Assembly (NCBI GenBank): GCA_013399695.1 | Contig: VXAU01004938.1 | Coordinates: 761,425-825,424, forward strand | Reading direction: 5' to 3' | DNA from: Formicarius rufipectus | Taxonomy: Eukaryota > Chordata > Aves > Passeriformes > Formicariidae | Length of the DNA: 64,000 bases | Part shown: positions 1 to 15,241 of the stretch, piece after piece | Layout of the letters: each line of letters begins with the position of its first letter | Numbering within the stretch: the first letter of the stretch is position 1 | Program-made: the position numbers and the translations under genes | Notes under the pieces: model-generated | Databases searched by the model: none | What the model was told of the DNA's origin: nothing | The model's input: the letters and a program-made list of their open reading frames with translations, nothing else

Positions 1-2423
1 TAAACCACTTCATAAATACGATGTGAGAAATGCTGACCAAATTCTTGTTTGCATCTGTATTTGCAATGCAATCTGACAACAATCTGGCTGATGTCAAATA
101 TGGACTGAGAGCAGTATTTTGATGTTGTTAAATAGAACACAATACCTGCTAAGGTAGAATGAAGATTTTTAATATTGAAATTAATAATATAATAATTGAG
201 TTAAAAAAATACATATGTATACCCCAAACATCATAACTGTGAGTCGTTTATCTACTTTTTGTTTTATTTGCACATAAGCTGAGTAATTTAATTTACATTA
301 ACTTCATGTGAAATACATGAACTAGGCAAACTTTTAATATAATTTCTTTATATTTCCCTATTTATCCTACTAAAATGTGATTTAACTCAAAAGCAAAAAG
401 GAACTGTAAATAGGATTTTAAAAAAAAATTACTGGTGTAAAAGGCTAAGGTTACTCTTGAAAACTAAAATCACAGTGTGACTAAATAAGATTCTGTGTAT
501 CAGCCTGATGAATCGGAACCCTGAGCATTCACCTCTGAGAAGACATTTGGTCCTTTGTGCACAGAATCAGAGCCCACCTCTTATTACTTTTCCCTTGAAC
601 TGGAATCTGGATATAACATTGTCTGATTTCAGAATCATGTATGAATTAAAAAAATTAAGTAACCAGATTGCATGGTCAAGTATACTTTCCTGCTTAGAAT
701 ATTTCCTTTGTACCAATATCTTTCAGCTGATTACCTCAAGGTCCTTTTTCAGTATCTGTCTTTTTCATTGTAGGGAATGGATATTATCTAGATAAATGAA
801 ACATATTTATTTTAATTCTTATTAAAAGAGCCTGGATTGTTTTAACTGTCCAACTTTTTATAGGTCCTTTGCAGAACAATCATCACAGAAGTCTTTGAAT
901 TGCTCACATTCATTCCTTTATCTCTCTAAGTGAAAGAAAGCTTTATTATCTTGATTTTATGGACTGGAAATCAATGGATCACAGTCAGAACAAAGCTTAG
1001 CACTCAGATCCCTTGTATTTTGAATTCTTTCCTCATTACTATTTAGGGGAGAACTGAAGACCCACATTTCAGTGAACTTTAGTTGTGGGTCTCTTGCCAA
1101 AATTTGGATTATATCCAAGTACAAAGCATTTAAACAAAGCAAGAGACCTAATTTTTTTCTGCATTCTATTCTCTTTCCTCTAACCACCAAGTTTTTTCTT
1201 TGACTTTCTGTATGACAATCTTCTTCTTTCTTCTGGTTCTTGTAAAATTTTGCAAAAATCAAAATCATCTAAATTCTCGAACTGCAATACCCATTGCACT
1301 CTCCCCTATTAGCATTTTTTCATTCCTGTACATTGACTTCATAAGCCTTTTTCTGTGTTCAAAGCTTTCCTAAATTTAATCTTTTTTGTGATTAATCTCT
1401 TCTAGCAGACTAAGTAACTAAGGCATCGTATAAGGCCAGGGCTGGGAATAGGGCCTGAAGTCTCCAGTGTGGAATGTCTGCTTCTGTTACACAGTATCTG
1501 TGGAAGCAGTGCTGTCTTGTCCTGTCTGCCCGCTGGTTCTCCTGATGGGTGCCTTTAAACCAGGGAAAGGACTTTAGCCTTGACATCCACCATACCCAGC
1601 CTGCTGGTTATACAACAGTTCTGAAGTGTATATTGCTGGAACAGACAGCTTCCACAGGAGCAAAAAAGTGCAGGAGTCTTCCAGAGTCAACTGTTTTATT
1701 ATGACTGTCATAAATGAGACATCTCCCATTTCTCAGTGTACCCCCAGCTGTCAAGATGAGGTCACTTTGGTCTGCTACACTGAGGACTGGTAACCATAAC
1801 CGATGGGTTACTGTAAGGTGTTCCCTGGAATGCTTCCTTGTCTTGTTCAGGGTCACAAAGAATTAAGTGTGAAAGCTGCAGCTGCCAGAGAGAGGGGACT
1901 GTGGCATTGCCCTAGCTCTGGAACTTTTCTCATGTTTTCATACAAGCTGGGACAACTGTTGTAGCTGAGTAAGATTGTATACAAAGTTGTCTTTCTCTAG
2001 AATTGCATTCACCTGTTTAGCTCCCACGTCTGATTCCACAATGTGACATGTGAGAGAGTTGTTGGAGATAAGTAAAAAAGATTTTATTGTTGTAGAGGAC
2101 ACTGAGGTTAAAGACTTTGAAGGATCCTATTGAACTTCTATTCTCCCTAGGAATAGGCAAGTTCTTGGTGTGTGCAGTACTTGAAATTAAAGAAAAAGTG
2201 CAGAGAGCTTTTTACATTTTCCCCATTGAAACAGTCTTATGCTTGGAAATATATGAAGGTAAGGGAGTAGAAGATTTTTTATTACCAATCGTTATTATTC
2301 CTGACTTTACTTAAAGAAATGAAAAATTCCTTATTGTACTTGGTTTATAAAAGAAAGGATGTTGCAGACACAAGCAAAGAAGAAATTTACAAGTAACTAA
2401 TCTTAAAATCACATTTATGAAAT

Positions 2424-2488
2424 TGGGGGTTGGAACAAGGTGATTTTCCAAGTCCTTTCCAATTTAAACTGTTCTAGGATTCTGTGAA
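2424..2488 (+). repeat. CR1 LINE 3'-end remnant
   Basis: GGGGGTTGGAACAAGGTGAT, then CCAAGTCCTTTCCAATTTAA and TTCTAGGATTCTGTGA, corresponds to the CR1 end (GGTTGGACTAGATGATCTTTAAGGTCCCTTCCAACC ... ATTCTATGATTCTATGA). A TTTA microsatellite follows within 15 bases. Confidence 0.65.
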
Positions 2489-2500
2489 ATTTAGAAGCTC

Positions 2501-2524
2501 TATTTATTTATTTATTTATTTAAT
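2501..2524. repeat. (TTTA)n microsatellite
   Basis: About six TATT/TTTA units directly after a CR1 3' end. Confidence 0.9.
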
Positions 2525-4735
2525 AAGCTCTCATTTGAAATCAACAAGGAAAAAGAAAATATGCTGAATTGTGGCAGAGAAGCAGTTAAAATCTATAACT
2601 CTTTTCATTGAGATGTGTAGTTTGCCAAAGTTGTTATTCCCAAAACATATCATACTTGCCAGTTCTTTATCAGGTTTGACAGAGGATGATCTAAAAAAAA
2701 ATAGGCAGGAACAGCAATGTCACCCTAAAAAGTTATTAACTGTTTGTGTTGTTTACAGTGTATAGCTGTGAGTACAACCAATCCTACATCTGCAAAATCC
2801 TGTGACATCTCTTTATTTCAGCAAATTCTAGAATGGAAATTACAAAATCACAGACCATTACAAAATGTATAGTAATAAATGTTAATAGCATCATTATTTG
2901 TATATTCAATATTACTAACCAAAATTTCACTTAAACTAATTTTATTTCATTTTGATACATACAAATAGTTCAAATTTACTTGCATAATAGTAAGCAGCAA
3001 GAATACTGAAATTCAAACTATTTCTAAACACAGTAAAACACAAATATCTTAGCCTTTTGAAAAATGGCAGATTCAGCTAATACAATATGCTAATCACAAC
3101 ACATGTATTATGGCTTATCCATGCTTTGCTTTTTTTTATAAACCTTCACTCTGACAAGGACTGCAGTTCTTACAGTACTGCAAAGATGCTGCGTGGTATT
3201 TTCTCTGTGCTGAGCAGACACGGGTAGGAAAGACGAATGTTTTTGGGAGTCCAATAAAAATTTGTGGAGCAGTCTTCCAAGGGACCAATAAGTGAACTCT
3301 CAAGTGTTCACTGCCAGATTTAAGCCAGGGGAATGGTCCATTTGTTGTTTATAAGTTCAACTGGCCATATCTCTTAAGGCCATCATATTGACACCTGTGC
3401 CAGCTGGATCTCACAACTATTTTTTTCATGTCTAAATCCTGTCTGGAGATATCAAGCATGTGTCATGAGAAGATCCAGCCTCTCTTTTTTTTGTTTGTTT
3501 GTTTTTAATTTAATGTAATAATAATAAAAACCAAAAGCAACTCCTCAAAGAAAATGAAAATTGCTTTTATGTAATTTTCATATTTCTTGCTATGTTTCCC
3601 CATTAGGGGTTTTCAGTTTCGTACTGCACAGAGATGGATAAGTAGTTCATGAGAGAAATGCATAATTCTCTGTACAGGTGATGGAGATAACACGAGACAT
3701 TTGCTGCTAGTCTTCTTTTGGAAGAGTAGGGTAGTACAATAGCAGTTTATCTGAAAGTAGCAGAGAGTCACAAGGCAAATGTAAAAAACCTTACATTGGA
3801 AGGGTTGTGTTAGTCTGGATAAGTTATATTGCCAAGGAAGGTGCACACCGAAGGAAACAAGCAACCAAAGCAGGGGAGAAGAGGGTGTTTGGAAAAAGCT
3901 GCACCACAAGTGTCATACACAATTCGTTCTGACATCACTTGATGGTTTTGAAGCACTTTTTCTGTTATCCTTGATACATTTGTAGCAAAAATGTGTTACT
4001 AGCCTCTTTTGTAGCAGTATATCCTCTCTGTTTGCATCACAAATGTGCTACTTCTGTTCCTCGAATATAGCTCTTCTACTTGGAGAAAAGAAGGGTGGTC
4101 CAGGCTCTGCTGCAGAATTTGCTTCTGCAAAACTCTCAGTGTGAGCCATGCAAGTTACACTAGCTGAAGGACTGCTTTGTGCAATGAAAACCTTCATAAT
4201 CTAGGACGTGGTCCAATTTATAGGTGGAATTCTCTGCTGGTTTTGGAAGCATTAAGTATTGTGAATTTTTTTCCTCCTCTCACCACAACTTTCCAGAAAT
4301 TTAAAGATGAGCAAGTAGAAGATGTGAGGGAATTTTCCTTGAAAAGTAGTGGAAAATACTGACCTTTTGCTTAAACTCATTCTGAAAGTATTTAGCCTCA
4401 GGAGATATATTTTTGGGTAATTGTGATCATATAAAAACAGGAGGCTAAGATTAAATACCTTATGTAACTTTTATTACAGTTTCAGCTACCATGAAGGCTA
4501 TAATTATGAGTGTAGTTCTTGTTGACTGTGGAAAGGTCCCTGAGCAACATGCTTCTTTATGCATTCAACGAAATGAAATAATTACAGGGCTAAAATCAAC
4601 TATTCTTCCATGGAATCTCTTCCACTGTTCTGTATTCTTTTGGAATAATGAAGACACTGAAAATTACAGTTAAGAAACGTACTTGTTATCATTAGAATTC
4701 AAAATTTATTTTTGAATGTCAGTTGTGTCTTTATC

Positions 4736-4777
4736 TGTATGTATGTATGTATGTATGTATGTATGTATGTATGTATG

Positions 4778-4810
<33 letters not shown>
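4736..4810. repeat. Compound (TGTA)n(TCTA)n microsatellite
   Basis: About eleven GTAT/TGTA units pass directly into about eight CTAT/TCTA units, with no interruption in phase. One transition (G to C in the unit) divides the two halves. Confidence 0.97.
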
Positions 4811-4811
<1 letters not shown>

Positions 4812-7800
4812 ACTTTAACAATCTTACCCTTCTATCTCCACAATATTTTATTCACTTCGAAGAACATCCTTAGACAATTTCTATTCAAAGGAAATTTCCA
4901 TCAAGCTTTTACATGGGAGAGCTTTTACAGACATAAGCATCCTGGATGGATATTGGGAAGACGATTTTTTAATTTGTTTGTTTTAATCATATAATACATT
5001 TTAGTTCTTAATTGGTGAGTAGGTTTTTATAAATTCTTGTCATTTATTAAGAATGAGTATAACAGAGCTGGGAAAAGGCAGAACTACAATAGTAGAAATT
5101 ATTAAAGAAAAATCAAGTCCTATATTTCTAAAGTTTGGTGCTGAAAATTGTTTGGAATATTTCACAGTCTTTGATGTTATGTCTGTATTTCAGCAGCTTA
5201 TTTTAGGATGGTAATTATAGCACCCCTTCATTTCATTATGCAAACAGTCCACAAAGAACTATTCCTTGAATTTAAGCTGGACTCCTGCAGAACATGCTCA
5301 GAGCACCAGAGAAATGTTCTCAGGGAACAAGTAATTGTAGATATGCATTTAAACTTTCTTCAGAAACTAATGAAAGGGGTCATTAACTGAAGAAACAAAG
5401 ATATTGATTAGTTACTTAATTTTTTTTTTTTCTGTGCACAGAGGATGGTTATGGGGATTGGGAACTTTATCATCATATTATGAAAGATTACACATTAATA
5501 CTTTTGTATAGTGACTAAATTAATGCTTCATGGTAAACTAAGTCTCATATCATCCTTACCTTTTTAATATTTAATTTTGCATCTTAATCTTTCTCTTAAT
5601 GTATGGACATTTTCCTGCAGGTACATATGAACATATATATATGAGCAAAGTAACTTTGAAGGTGCTGAAGTGTCTTAAAAACAACCATGGTCATTGATAT
5701 TTTGTTTTTGCAAATCTGCTCTTTCAACTGTAAACCAGGTGTAACAGATCACTGCTCTGAAATAATTTGATTATATAGTATCATGCTGTCAAGCTTGTGC
5801 ATAGAACGTAGAAAACTAAATTAGATAGTTCATTATGATTTTTAGTTCTAGAATCTGTTGGAGTTTTGTTTGCAGGTTTTCTGTTTCTATTTAAAAAGGT
5901 AATTAATTTCCTTTGAAGAAGGTGGTTTGACAAAAATAACATGTAACCAAACTCAAAACAATAGGTGATTTTATATATGGCAAATTGCTTTCTTCATCAT
6001 GACTACTAAAGGGGAGATCAATAATTAATGACCCAATTACTGCTTCACAAAGGCTTTTATTACAGTGTCAAGGTGATGAAAAGCCCCTTGCACTGTTTTG
6101 TTTTGTTTGGGTTTTTTTTTGCTGTCAATACAGCTTACTGAATCAGCAGATGCACTGCATGTTTCTAGACCATTTATGGCATGTGTGCTGCCAGGGATGG
6201 ATGATACTTAGGATTTACTGATGTGATTAAGCTTTTTCTTCCTAAATCAAATAATTTTAACAGTGAAGTCAAAGCATGTTGTGTCTCGTGCAGTTTAGTT
6301 TTGAGAAGGTGGGAGGTTAAAAATTGTACTTGTTTAGACTATCAGAAGGTTATTGGTATTCCACATGTGAAATGTTAGATTATGTTAGATATTGATTTCC
6401 ATATTTATAAGATTGTTTAACTTCAAAATTTTAAATTTTTAATCACTATTGTTGAGCTGCTCTATTAGATAAACAGATGCATTATTTGTGTATTTTTTTA
6501 TTTAATACTTAGAATCTGAAGATAAGTACTTGTTAATATCACATTTTGGTAGCAAGATGTCAGTGAGCCAGACTGGAAGTAGTGGAGAGAAAGGAAAAAG
6601 ATGTGCTTGATGAAACAACTGTCTGATCCTCAGTCGTAATATATGGGTGGCTGTTGGGCTGCTGATGGAAATTGATTCTAGATAATGGTATGCCTCTGAT
6701 AGGAGACATCTCTATGTTAGTTATGTCTCCTTTCATTAGGATGAGGTCTACATGTCTTTGGGCATAAAATATAGAAAAATTATATGAATAAATATATTTC
6801 TGTTTCTTTAAAACTAAGCTAAGAATATTTTCTTTCCTGACAAGTTCACTATTTCAGCTTTACTTACAGTTGATTGTTCTCTTGATGAAATTAATACAGC
6901 TCTGTCTTGAGTACAACTGACAGGTTGAGTTTATGTCCTCGTTTGTGAATTTGACATCATGCCTCATGAAGAATCCTTTCCTTTGCTGTATTTTATGGTT
7001 TCATGTTGTCTTCACTCTGCAAATTTGAGGCTTACTTAGTAATTATGATATACTAATTGAAAGTATCTTAGGGTTATTTTCTCTAATAATTAGTGTTGGC
7101 AACAAAACAGTAAAGTTTGAAAATAAATAAGCATGCAATAGAAGGGTTTTTTTCAGGGTTCTTTTGTTGGTTTATTTTTTCAGTTGCTAATAAATATTAG
7201 AAGGAACTATGCATATAGAAAACCCTATTTTAGACTCTCTGTCAGCAGATATCCATTCCTAAAAGGAGTTAAAATGTACCTGGTTAAACTCTGCTCCTCA
7301 GGGGTAGAGAGCTCCTGTTTCTATCCAAATAGAAATACGTTCACATTTAGGATTCGGTATATGTGCATTAACTGCTATGGCCTTGAGATTTCCATGTCAG
7401 GCAGCCTTGCTGGAGCTACTCTGACAGTCATTTGGCCAAGTCACAACTTCAGGATGTAAAAGAAGTGTGTATTTGTGCAAAAGCTGAGTATAGGATAAGC
7501 CACCACAAAATGAACTGCATAAGCAAATATGTCTACTAATGCTAAATAGAGTTTCCCTGGAGCTTCTTATTTCTTCAGTTTAACCAAGTCTCCTTTGGTG
7601 AGTGTATATGAAATGGTAATGAAAAGAAAAATCTGATGGAAAAAGATACCACAAGCACACAAGACCCAAACCTGTTTTCTAAACTTTGAGCTGTTTCTCA
7701 CAAATGTCTGTGGTGCTCCAATTATGAACTGTGTTCAGCTTCAGGGGGCTGTGAGGCTCATTTCCAACTGGTTTGTCAGGTTTTACTGTTGCCTTGCTGT

Positions 7801-10677
7801 TAACAGCCAGACAGTTGAATTTGCATGGACTGTTTTCAGAGTCTGAGAAAGGAATTTTGCATGTGCAGCTTGGTTCCCAGTTGTGCAACAGCTCCAACGC
7901 GACACAGAACCATTGAATCTGTGCTTCCTTAGCAGTGGTTTTCCAAAGTGACTCATTTTTCTGAGTCAGTGACTGTGGAAACATAATTTTTTCCCTCACC
8001 TTCCAGGTACCAGTGAATTCCTGTATGAATTATATCCAAGAACTTGTTGATTTACAGTACTTTGGTTAGATGTGTGCTCATTGAGCACTGCACCTAGCTG
8101 GGCTATCTGGTTTTAATTGCTGGGAACATCATCATTGTTATATAAGACTGAGCTGCTGAAACAGGGGCCAGATATGGGATTCTTTAACGAGATTAACAGG
8201 TTTTATTCTCCCCTGCATTACTAATAGTGCTTGTTTCCTCTTTAAATGGCTCCCTCAACCAGATGTAGGCAATCTGGTGTTACTGGTTCCAAGTTTGAGA
8301 TGGTGAAGAACGTGCTATGGAGCTGTCAGTTGCAGCTTTAAGGTGAAGGAATGCATGGTTGTGACAGAGAAGCAGGGAACATATGTGAGGTCAACCCATG
8401 AACACATATATATGGTCTTTGCAGATATGAATAGGGAAGAAAAAGAAAAACAAAGGAATATTTTAAAAATAATAATAAAAGAGCAGTAAATTGCTTTTGA
8501 TTACTCATTACTGGGCATGATCCGAATTCTGTCTCATCTGAGCTTTCCAGTGTGTGTTTTCTTTTGTATTCTGCTGAGAGAATTTCCTTTTTCAGGTATA
8601 GGCTCAGAACTTTCTACTAAAACAAGGAAGAAATTAAAAAGTGTAAATGCTACAAGTAGGGTCAAAAGTGTAATTTGGAGTAAATGGCTTCCTAAGACAA
8701 AGTCTTAAAGACAGTCACATGAGAGAAATCCATAGGATATCATGCTTAGCTAGTTCCACTTTTCTGTGATCTTATAATTAGAGAAGCAGGGACTATATGA
8801 CAAAAGTGTGCAAATCTGGAAAACTTGAATATTATTGGGGTAACAATTGGGACCCCAGTACAAAATTTCTGTCTTTTCCCCATGATTTCTTAACAGTAAC
8901 AGTCCATTTTCTCAGTGACTGAGTGTGAATCTGTGTACTGAATCATGTGATAGAGGTCATGGTGTGGCATATAGGGTCACACTCCAGCTACCATTTGAGA
9001 GACATGGCTGTAGGTGTACAAGGTGGTTTATTTTGTGTATTATGCTGTGCCTGGAAGCATCTCTTCTGGTGGAAGTCTGGTAAGTGTTGACTTCCATTAA
9101 GAAACATTGTCAATAGCTTTCTACAGCAAGTGGACAATTTATCCTACAAATGTATTTGCCATACTGATATGCTTTATTTCATTTTATTTCAAGGAAAGAC
9201 ATTTATCAAAATATATTTGACTAACAGATTGAGACGAATTTTGTTTTGGTAAATGTAATTTTCAGGAAAGTCTTTCCTGCAATTTAAATCCTTCCAGCCA
9301 AACATACATAAAAAAATAGTTCTGGGAAATATACTTCTATTAGTGGTAATCCTAAGTCTCAGTTTCAGAAAAAGAGCCAGAACGAAATGGACATGCTGAA
9401 ATCCTTCAACCTTCACATTAGATTACCCTTTCCTTTAAGAGAATTATCTTTTCTGTTAAGCAGTTCTTGCAGCAGTTGAAAGCAAGGTTACATAGTTTTT
9501 GAAGGTAAAGCAGGGTCTTCAATTTTAATATGATTTTCCCCTAAAAAGTATAATTTACAAAAAAAATAATTAAAAAAATCAAGATATTTAAAAATTCTTA
9601 TTGACTAACCCATGTAGACCAGAGACCTTTCTTTGTTAGCAATATCTCTGTTCATTGCCAGTGTGCTCTCAGTGTTATCATTCTCGCCATGTGACTATGC
9701 ATTGTTTTGTGCTCCTGCCTCCTCCAGTCTATTCTCTCACTTTCCTTGTGGGATGTAGCACTCTGCTATTCACAGTCTTCTTCCCAGTCTGTAGCTTCTC
9801 TTTTATGTTTTATTTTCATGGTCATTAGAAATTCAAGTGTTTATGGATGTTCACCATTAATGAGGGCACTTTTGCAAGATCACACAAAATCACTCTTAGA
9901 CCTTTTATCACGTGCAGTGGTCTTATAAATCTGCAGATTTGTATATGAGAGCTGGGATTCCATCTGACTAAATGCAAACATCCATGAACTAGGGATCTAC
10001 ACCCAAGGTAATAATGCTGACTTCTTTTATTGAAGAAAACCACTTCTTGAATACAATGCAAATCAGGCTTGGAGTACATGTATAAAACAGGCTTGATGAA
10101 TGGAGGCAAGAGCAGCTGGTTTAGATAGAGAAACCTAACTCTACCTCTGGTGATTGTGGATTGCCTCTGCTTTTCAGGTGACAGATACTTGCCTACTTAT
10201 TACAACATCTACTAGTATTCTAGGCTCCACATCAGAAGTTTCTGCTGAATTGTGCACAGAGATTTCCATAGTGTTTATGACTGTCAAGCTCCTGTGTGGA
10301 CGTGTGATTGCACTGCTTCATCTTTGCCTTCTCTTAAAAACTGCAGCACTGAATCTCGCAAGCGGGTCAAAACCTGCTTTCTAGGTGATCTGACAGAAGA
10401 TCTCCTTATCTTTTGCATTTAATTGTCTGGTTGCCCTGAGACTTCCCAGCCCCTAGCAGTAAGGCTATTCAGGCCTTTACATACAGCTCCTAACATAAGT
10501 GTCACTGATTTACGTAGTTGGAGCTAGGTACAGACATCTGTGTGGTCTACAGTTTCCTTATCACTCATGAAGATTGGTGCATTTTTGTTCTAATTGCTGC
10601 ATTCCTCTGTATTTCAGGTGTTAAAAGTCAAGATTGTATTTCATATCCTTTACATAAAGAACTTTTTTTTTTTTTTT

Positions 10678-10678
10678 N
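10678..10678. other. Single ambiguous base at the end of a poly-T run
   Basis: One n after a run of about 16 T; probably a homopolymer-related contig join or unresolved call. Confidence 0.9.
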
Positions 10679-13600
10679 AGATCCTGCAGACATTTTCTTA
10701 GGCTCTTCCATGTTGCAAGTTGACATATCCAGAGGAATAATTATTTCTGAACAAGAAATGTTGAAACACATGGTAGGAATTTAAAAAGCCTACTCTAAGA
10801 CCTGCAAGAAACTGGTTCTTTTTGTTATCGGGGCTCAAACTGCATTAGTGACTGTTGAAAACGATTTCTGTGCTTTACATGTGCCAGACAACTTTGCATT
10901 TGTTCCTGCACCAAAAGCTAACATGTCCCTGAAGTGTCCAGAGCTGACAACACAATTGTTTAAGCTCTTGTGTAATCACCTCCAGGCAAGTCCGGCTGCG
11001 TAGCTCCTCTTTGGAGTCACCCACTGTGTGACAGTCTAGGTGGATGGTATTGCAAGCACAAAAACATAGCCTGCTTAAATGAATGTTCTTCAATAGCTTT
11101 AGTCCAATAGCTTTTTACTTCTCTCCAGAGCCCTTCTGGTACAGGGCTGCACTGGGAGCCATTCAATTAAGAGCAGGATGAAGAGATACATATGTGCCCC
11201 ACTCCCTGTAGCTTTTTGCTAAAAATTAGCCTTGAGGTGGAATATATACACTCAGTTGCAAGGTTAAATCACGTGTGATTTTGAGTAATGACATGTATGT
11301 ACGGTATCGCTGACTCAAGTAGTCAGTACGTAGTATGTGTTCAGTATACAGTATGGAGTCAGCTAAGACTTCTCAGCTTGAAGAACTTAAAGTTATGTGA
11401 TCTGTCTTTTTTGTCAGTGAGACTTGAATTTGAGGGAAAGTTTTTTGTTTACTTGGTTAAAAGTAAAATGATGTTTTCAGTTTACTAAGGGAAACACTTT
11501 TCAATTCAGATAGGTCCTGGCTTATTTAGAAAGGATGTGAGTCATCCTTATATCCTGTGTGAAGATTTTGAGCACCCTAGAGCATCAAAATGGCTCTCTA
11601 TGTGTAGGATAGCCAATTAAATTGAGCAGTTTAAGTCTAAACAGTTTTTCAGATGGTTTGGGAAATGGGTTTGAACTTCACCATGAGCTTAGACAACACT
11701 TAAAGAGTAGACACACACCGTGCAGATTACATACAAATTCCTTAATACCTTGTAAAAGGTACTCAATTACTATATTTCTGTGTGGGGAAAACCATTCTAA
11801 GAGGAAAACAAACATAATAAAACATTAAAATATAAGGGAAACAGAATCTGACTGATATTCTTTTAAAAACACTGATGTTTGAAGTTCCCATTGGTACTGG
11901 AATGTCCCATTGCTGTGGGATTCTGGATGTAGAAGAAAATCTTTTTCTCTGCATATTTGGTTTAGTCTAAAGAAAATAAGTAAAACATACTGAACACTGG
12001 TAATCCTACAAAGGTTCAGCTTAACACCATTTATGCAGAAAAGCTAGGCCTCTGATGTGATTTGTCTCCCAACCTGATTTATCCATGCAGGGTTTCCATA
12101 TACACATAGAGCTCAATGGCATTAATAAGGGCAGACCTCACATATGTCCTTTCTTTTATCCAACTGCACTCCTGAACTCATGGGGCATTTGAATGCTGTT
12201 ATAATGATGTTAGCTAAGTTGTGTCTTGCTTAGTAATATATTAATTCCTTTTTCCATGAAAGATGGTTTTGGTATTATAACTTCTATAATTTATCAACAA
12301 AATGGCATTTTTCTCCTGACTAATTTCTTCTTCATACTCTAAACGTATATATTCTCAATATTAAGGCATCTTCTGTTGTGGGAGAGAAAAACCTAAGAGA
12401 GCAGCAAGTGCATCCTCTTGTACTCATAATTAAAACTACAGTGTCTTTGTTACAGAAAGATTATGGCTTTGCCGTTTTTCTTGTAGGCAAACAAAGAATT
12501 ATGTGCATTACATGTATTGCTTTTAATTTTACAAGATTTCAAAAATCATTTGCCTAGTCAAGATCTTACTGTTTTTAGAACTTGCACTGAAAAGCCTTTG
12601 TCCAGTGATTTTATCAAGCCATTAATTGTACCTCAAAAGGTGTATGTGTACTAAGTCTTACATGTCTCCCATAGAAATGTAATATCTTAGAGGGCTTCCA
12701 CACAGCCATCTTTTATTAACTTGCACTGTTTAGGCCTGTCATTTAGATCACTTAATGCAGTGTTAAGGGCAATATCTGTAAGATCTACAAGAGCTTTATG
12801 ATTTCTAATTCATATGACAATTTTTTAAAGCATATTTTAATGGAAAAAAAATACAGATAAAAACGAAACAGTCTTTGGATGGAGTTGTTGCTTATTTTAT
12901 TTAATTTTAATTTTATAAATATCATATAATTAGCATTTACATGCACTAAATGAGACACAGCTGCAATAAAGTCAGCTTTCCACATATTAATTGAGAAGGA
13001 GAAGGGAAAATGGTGGAGCAAGAAGCGGGAGTGCTTTGATCAGGCATCAGGTTTATCTTTGCAAGTGTTCCTCTGTGCAGGTTTAGGTTCAGGGCTTATC
13101 ATTTGATTAAGAGTAACTGTCTTTGCAAAATAACTGAATTTTAAAAAATATAGGTAATTTCTATATGTTAATGCCTTGGGTGTGTGTGCTCAACTAAATG
13201 TGTCTAATGTTGGCCAGATATAGAATGTGGATGGACGATACATTAATACCTTGGTGAGAGGACTCTTGGAGTAAGAAGAAATCAGTTACATCAGCAGATG
13301 AGCCTGGGACCAATGTTTAAAGGCCCCAAGCAATATGTAAACCAGGCAATATATAGACTGGAACTCTTGCTGTCTTCTGGTTATTTCTAAATGTATGTCT
13401 ATGAGTAAGAGGTAGATCTTCATGACCTCACTGATGAATTCACACAGAACCTTGAAGAAAAGTCTGAAGGCAGAGGTAATACTGGAAATTCTATGGCAGA
13501 AGTACCTTTAGCAAAAGGTTATTAGCTTTCAGAAGAATATTTCTTTCCCCTTTAGCAGGATAGCCACACTTTTATCTGTAATACGGTCAAGTTGTTAACA

Positions 13601-15241
13601 TTTATGGCAAAGAAATTTTAGTAAGAATTTCCCATTTTAAATGTTGTCTTCCTTTCAAGAATCAAGTAACATAGTCAACAGATTTACAGCACATCTATGT
13701 ATTACTTAGAAAATATGAATGAATTAGGGCTTCAAAATAATTTTATGGGGTCCCTTTAATGGGTTTTATGAAAGAAAAGGCTATTTAATATGCTGCAATA
13801 TTTCTGCAATGTGTAAGGCACAAAGGTTTCAAAGTGTCTTTTTGAAAATAAAGCCTTTGTATTTCGAATACTTCTTTCTTTAAAATGAAAATGATACTTG
13901 ATTTTTTTTTTTTTATATAGTATATGCAAATCTATATGTTAGGAGAAAAGAACAGAAAAAGCTTCTATTTGTTATTGTTCATATATCGCTCTGAAGGACT
14001 GTGTTTTACTTTTCTAAAGGCTCTATTGGGTGTTAGTAGCTTAGTTTTTCTGGGGCTGTAGCTTCATATCCTCTCTGTAAAGTTTTCTAGTCAAGTGTTA
14101 TGACAGTGATAAGACCTGTTAGTTACATTTCACCCCCCTTACTAATGTAGTTCCAGAGGAACAGGTTGAGCAATGTCAAAGCAGGACCTGAAGTAAGGGA
14201 AGAAAAAATGTGGTCTGTACTCAAAAGAGCAGAACTACTTTTCTTTAGTATTCTTTTGAACATGAAATTTGATAGAAAATTAAACATTTGTTTCCTGCAT
14301 ACAATATTATAAAAATATTGTGTAGCATGTAGTAGCAAAATATTTTTCATTTAATATGTGGTAACAATGATAAGGAAAAAAAAGAGAAAGAATTTAATAA
14401 TGCAAAGTGTGTGGACATAATTTACAGTTAAAATACCTGCATGAAAGAGAATGCTTTATTAAAATACATGAGTCATTCCCCAATTCTATGGACAGCAGCA
14501 TTAATTTAGGCCTTTTCTTTAAAGCTGTTTTTAAACCTTTCTTTCTGCCATGCAGGTTAAATTCTGATTCCATAAAATATTTCCATATTTTGACAAAACC
14601 CTATACATTTTGGGGTTCCTGTACTTACTAGTATTCTTCCTGATATTTAACTAGTAGACAAAGTAAAGTTAATATGCTTTTTAGTCTAATTAACATTTCT
14701 CAATTTGTTTTTCATTTAACTTTCCTTAAACATCACTTACTTTACTGAGAATACAGAGAGCCATTGTTAATTTTACTGAAATGATTAGAATAAATACTAA
14801 TTTTTGTTAGAAAAGTAAAGAAATAACTTCCTTAAAACGTAAATGTTCCTTTACGTTATAATGGCAATTCATTCCATATTCAAATGCTTTCCCTTACAAA
14901 TATTCTCTTAGAAATACAATGCAATTTGCCTTTTAATTTAATTTACTGTAAATATTTTAATGGGGACAATTAAAAACTCTGAAGTGATGATGCTTTACAC
15001 TATACATAATTTTATGCATATGTAGGCACACAAATTTGTCTTCTTCCTCACTGTTTCTCATATTCCATGTACTCTGTTGTTGGAGCCTTAACTTTTTCTT
15101 GGAAGCCCTTTGCAAATTCAGTTGGCAGAGGTTATGAATCAGATAGAATAAACAGAAATCTTTACAATTTTGCTGTATCTTTGTCTGTCCTTTCTTTCAC
15201 CTTTCCTTTACTGCACTATCTTGTCTGTCTGATTCTCGCAG

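Larger units (their letters stand above)
1..15241 (+). other. RIMS2: RIMS2 intron upstream of the alternative exon pair (partial)
   Basis: This 15.2 kb stretch ends at the TTCTCGCAG acceptor of exon 15242 and begins outside the window. The next coding exon must begin with the last two bases of a glycine codon, so the preceding exon ends in phase 1. I looked for the recalled acidic segment that precedes it in RIM2 and did not find it here. Contents: AT-rich unique DNA, a CR1 3' end near 2424-2488, a TTTA microsatellite at 2501-2524, a compound TGTA/TCTA microsatellite at 4736-4810 and one ambiguous base at 10678. ORFs of up to about 100 codons on both strands lack recognisable domains and are treated as chance. 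Confidence 0.8.

Noticed and set aside
7679..7999. 106-codon ORF on the minus strand.
   Set aside because: No recognisable motif, no conserved context; probably chance. An old repeat remnant cannot be excluded.
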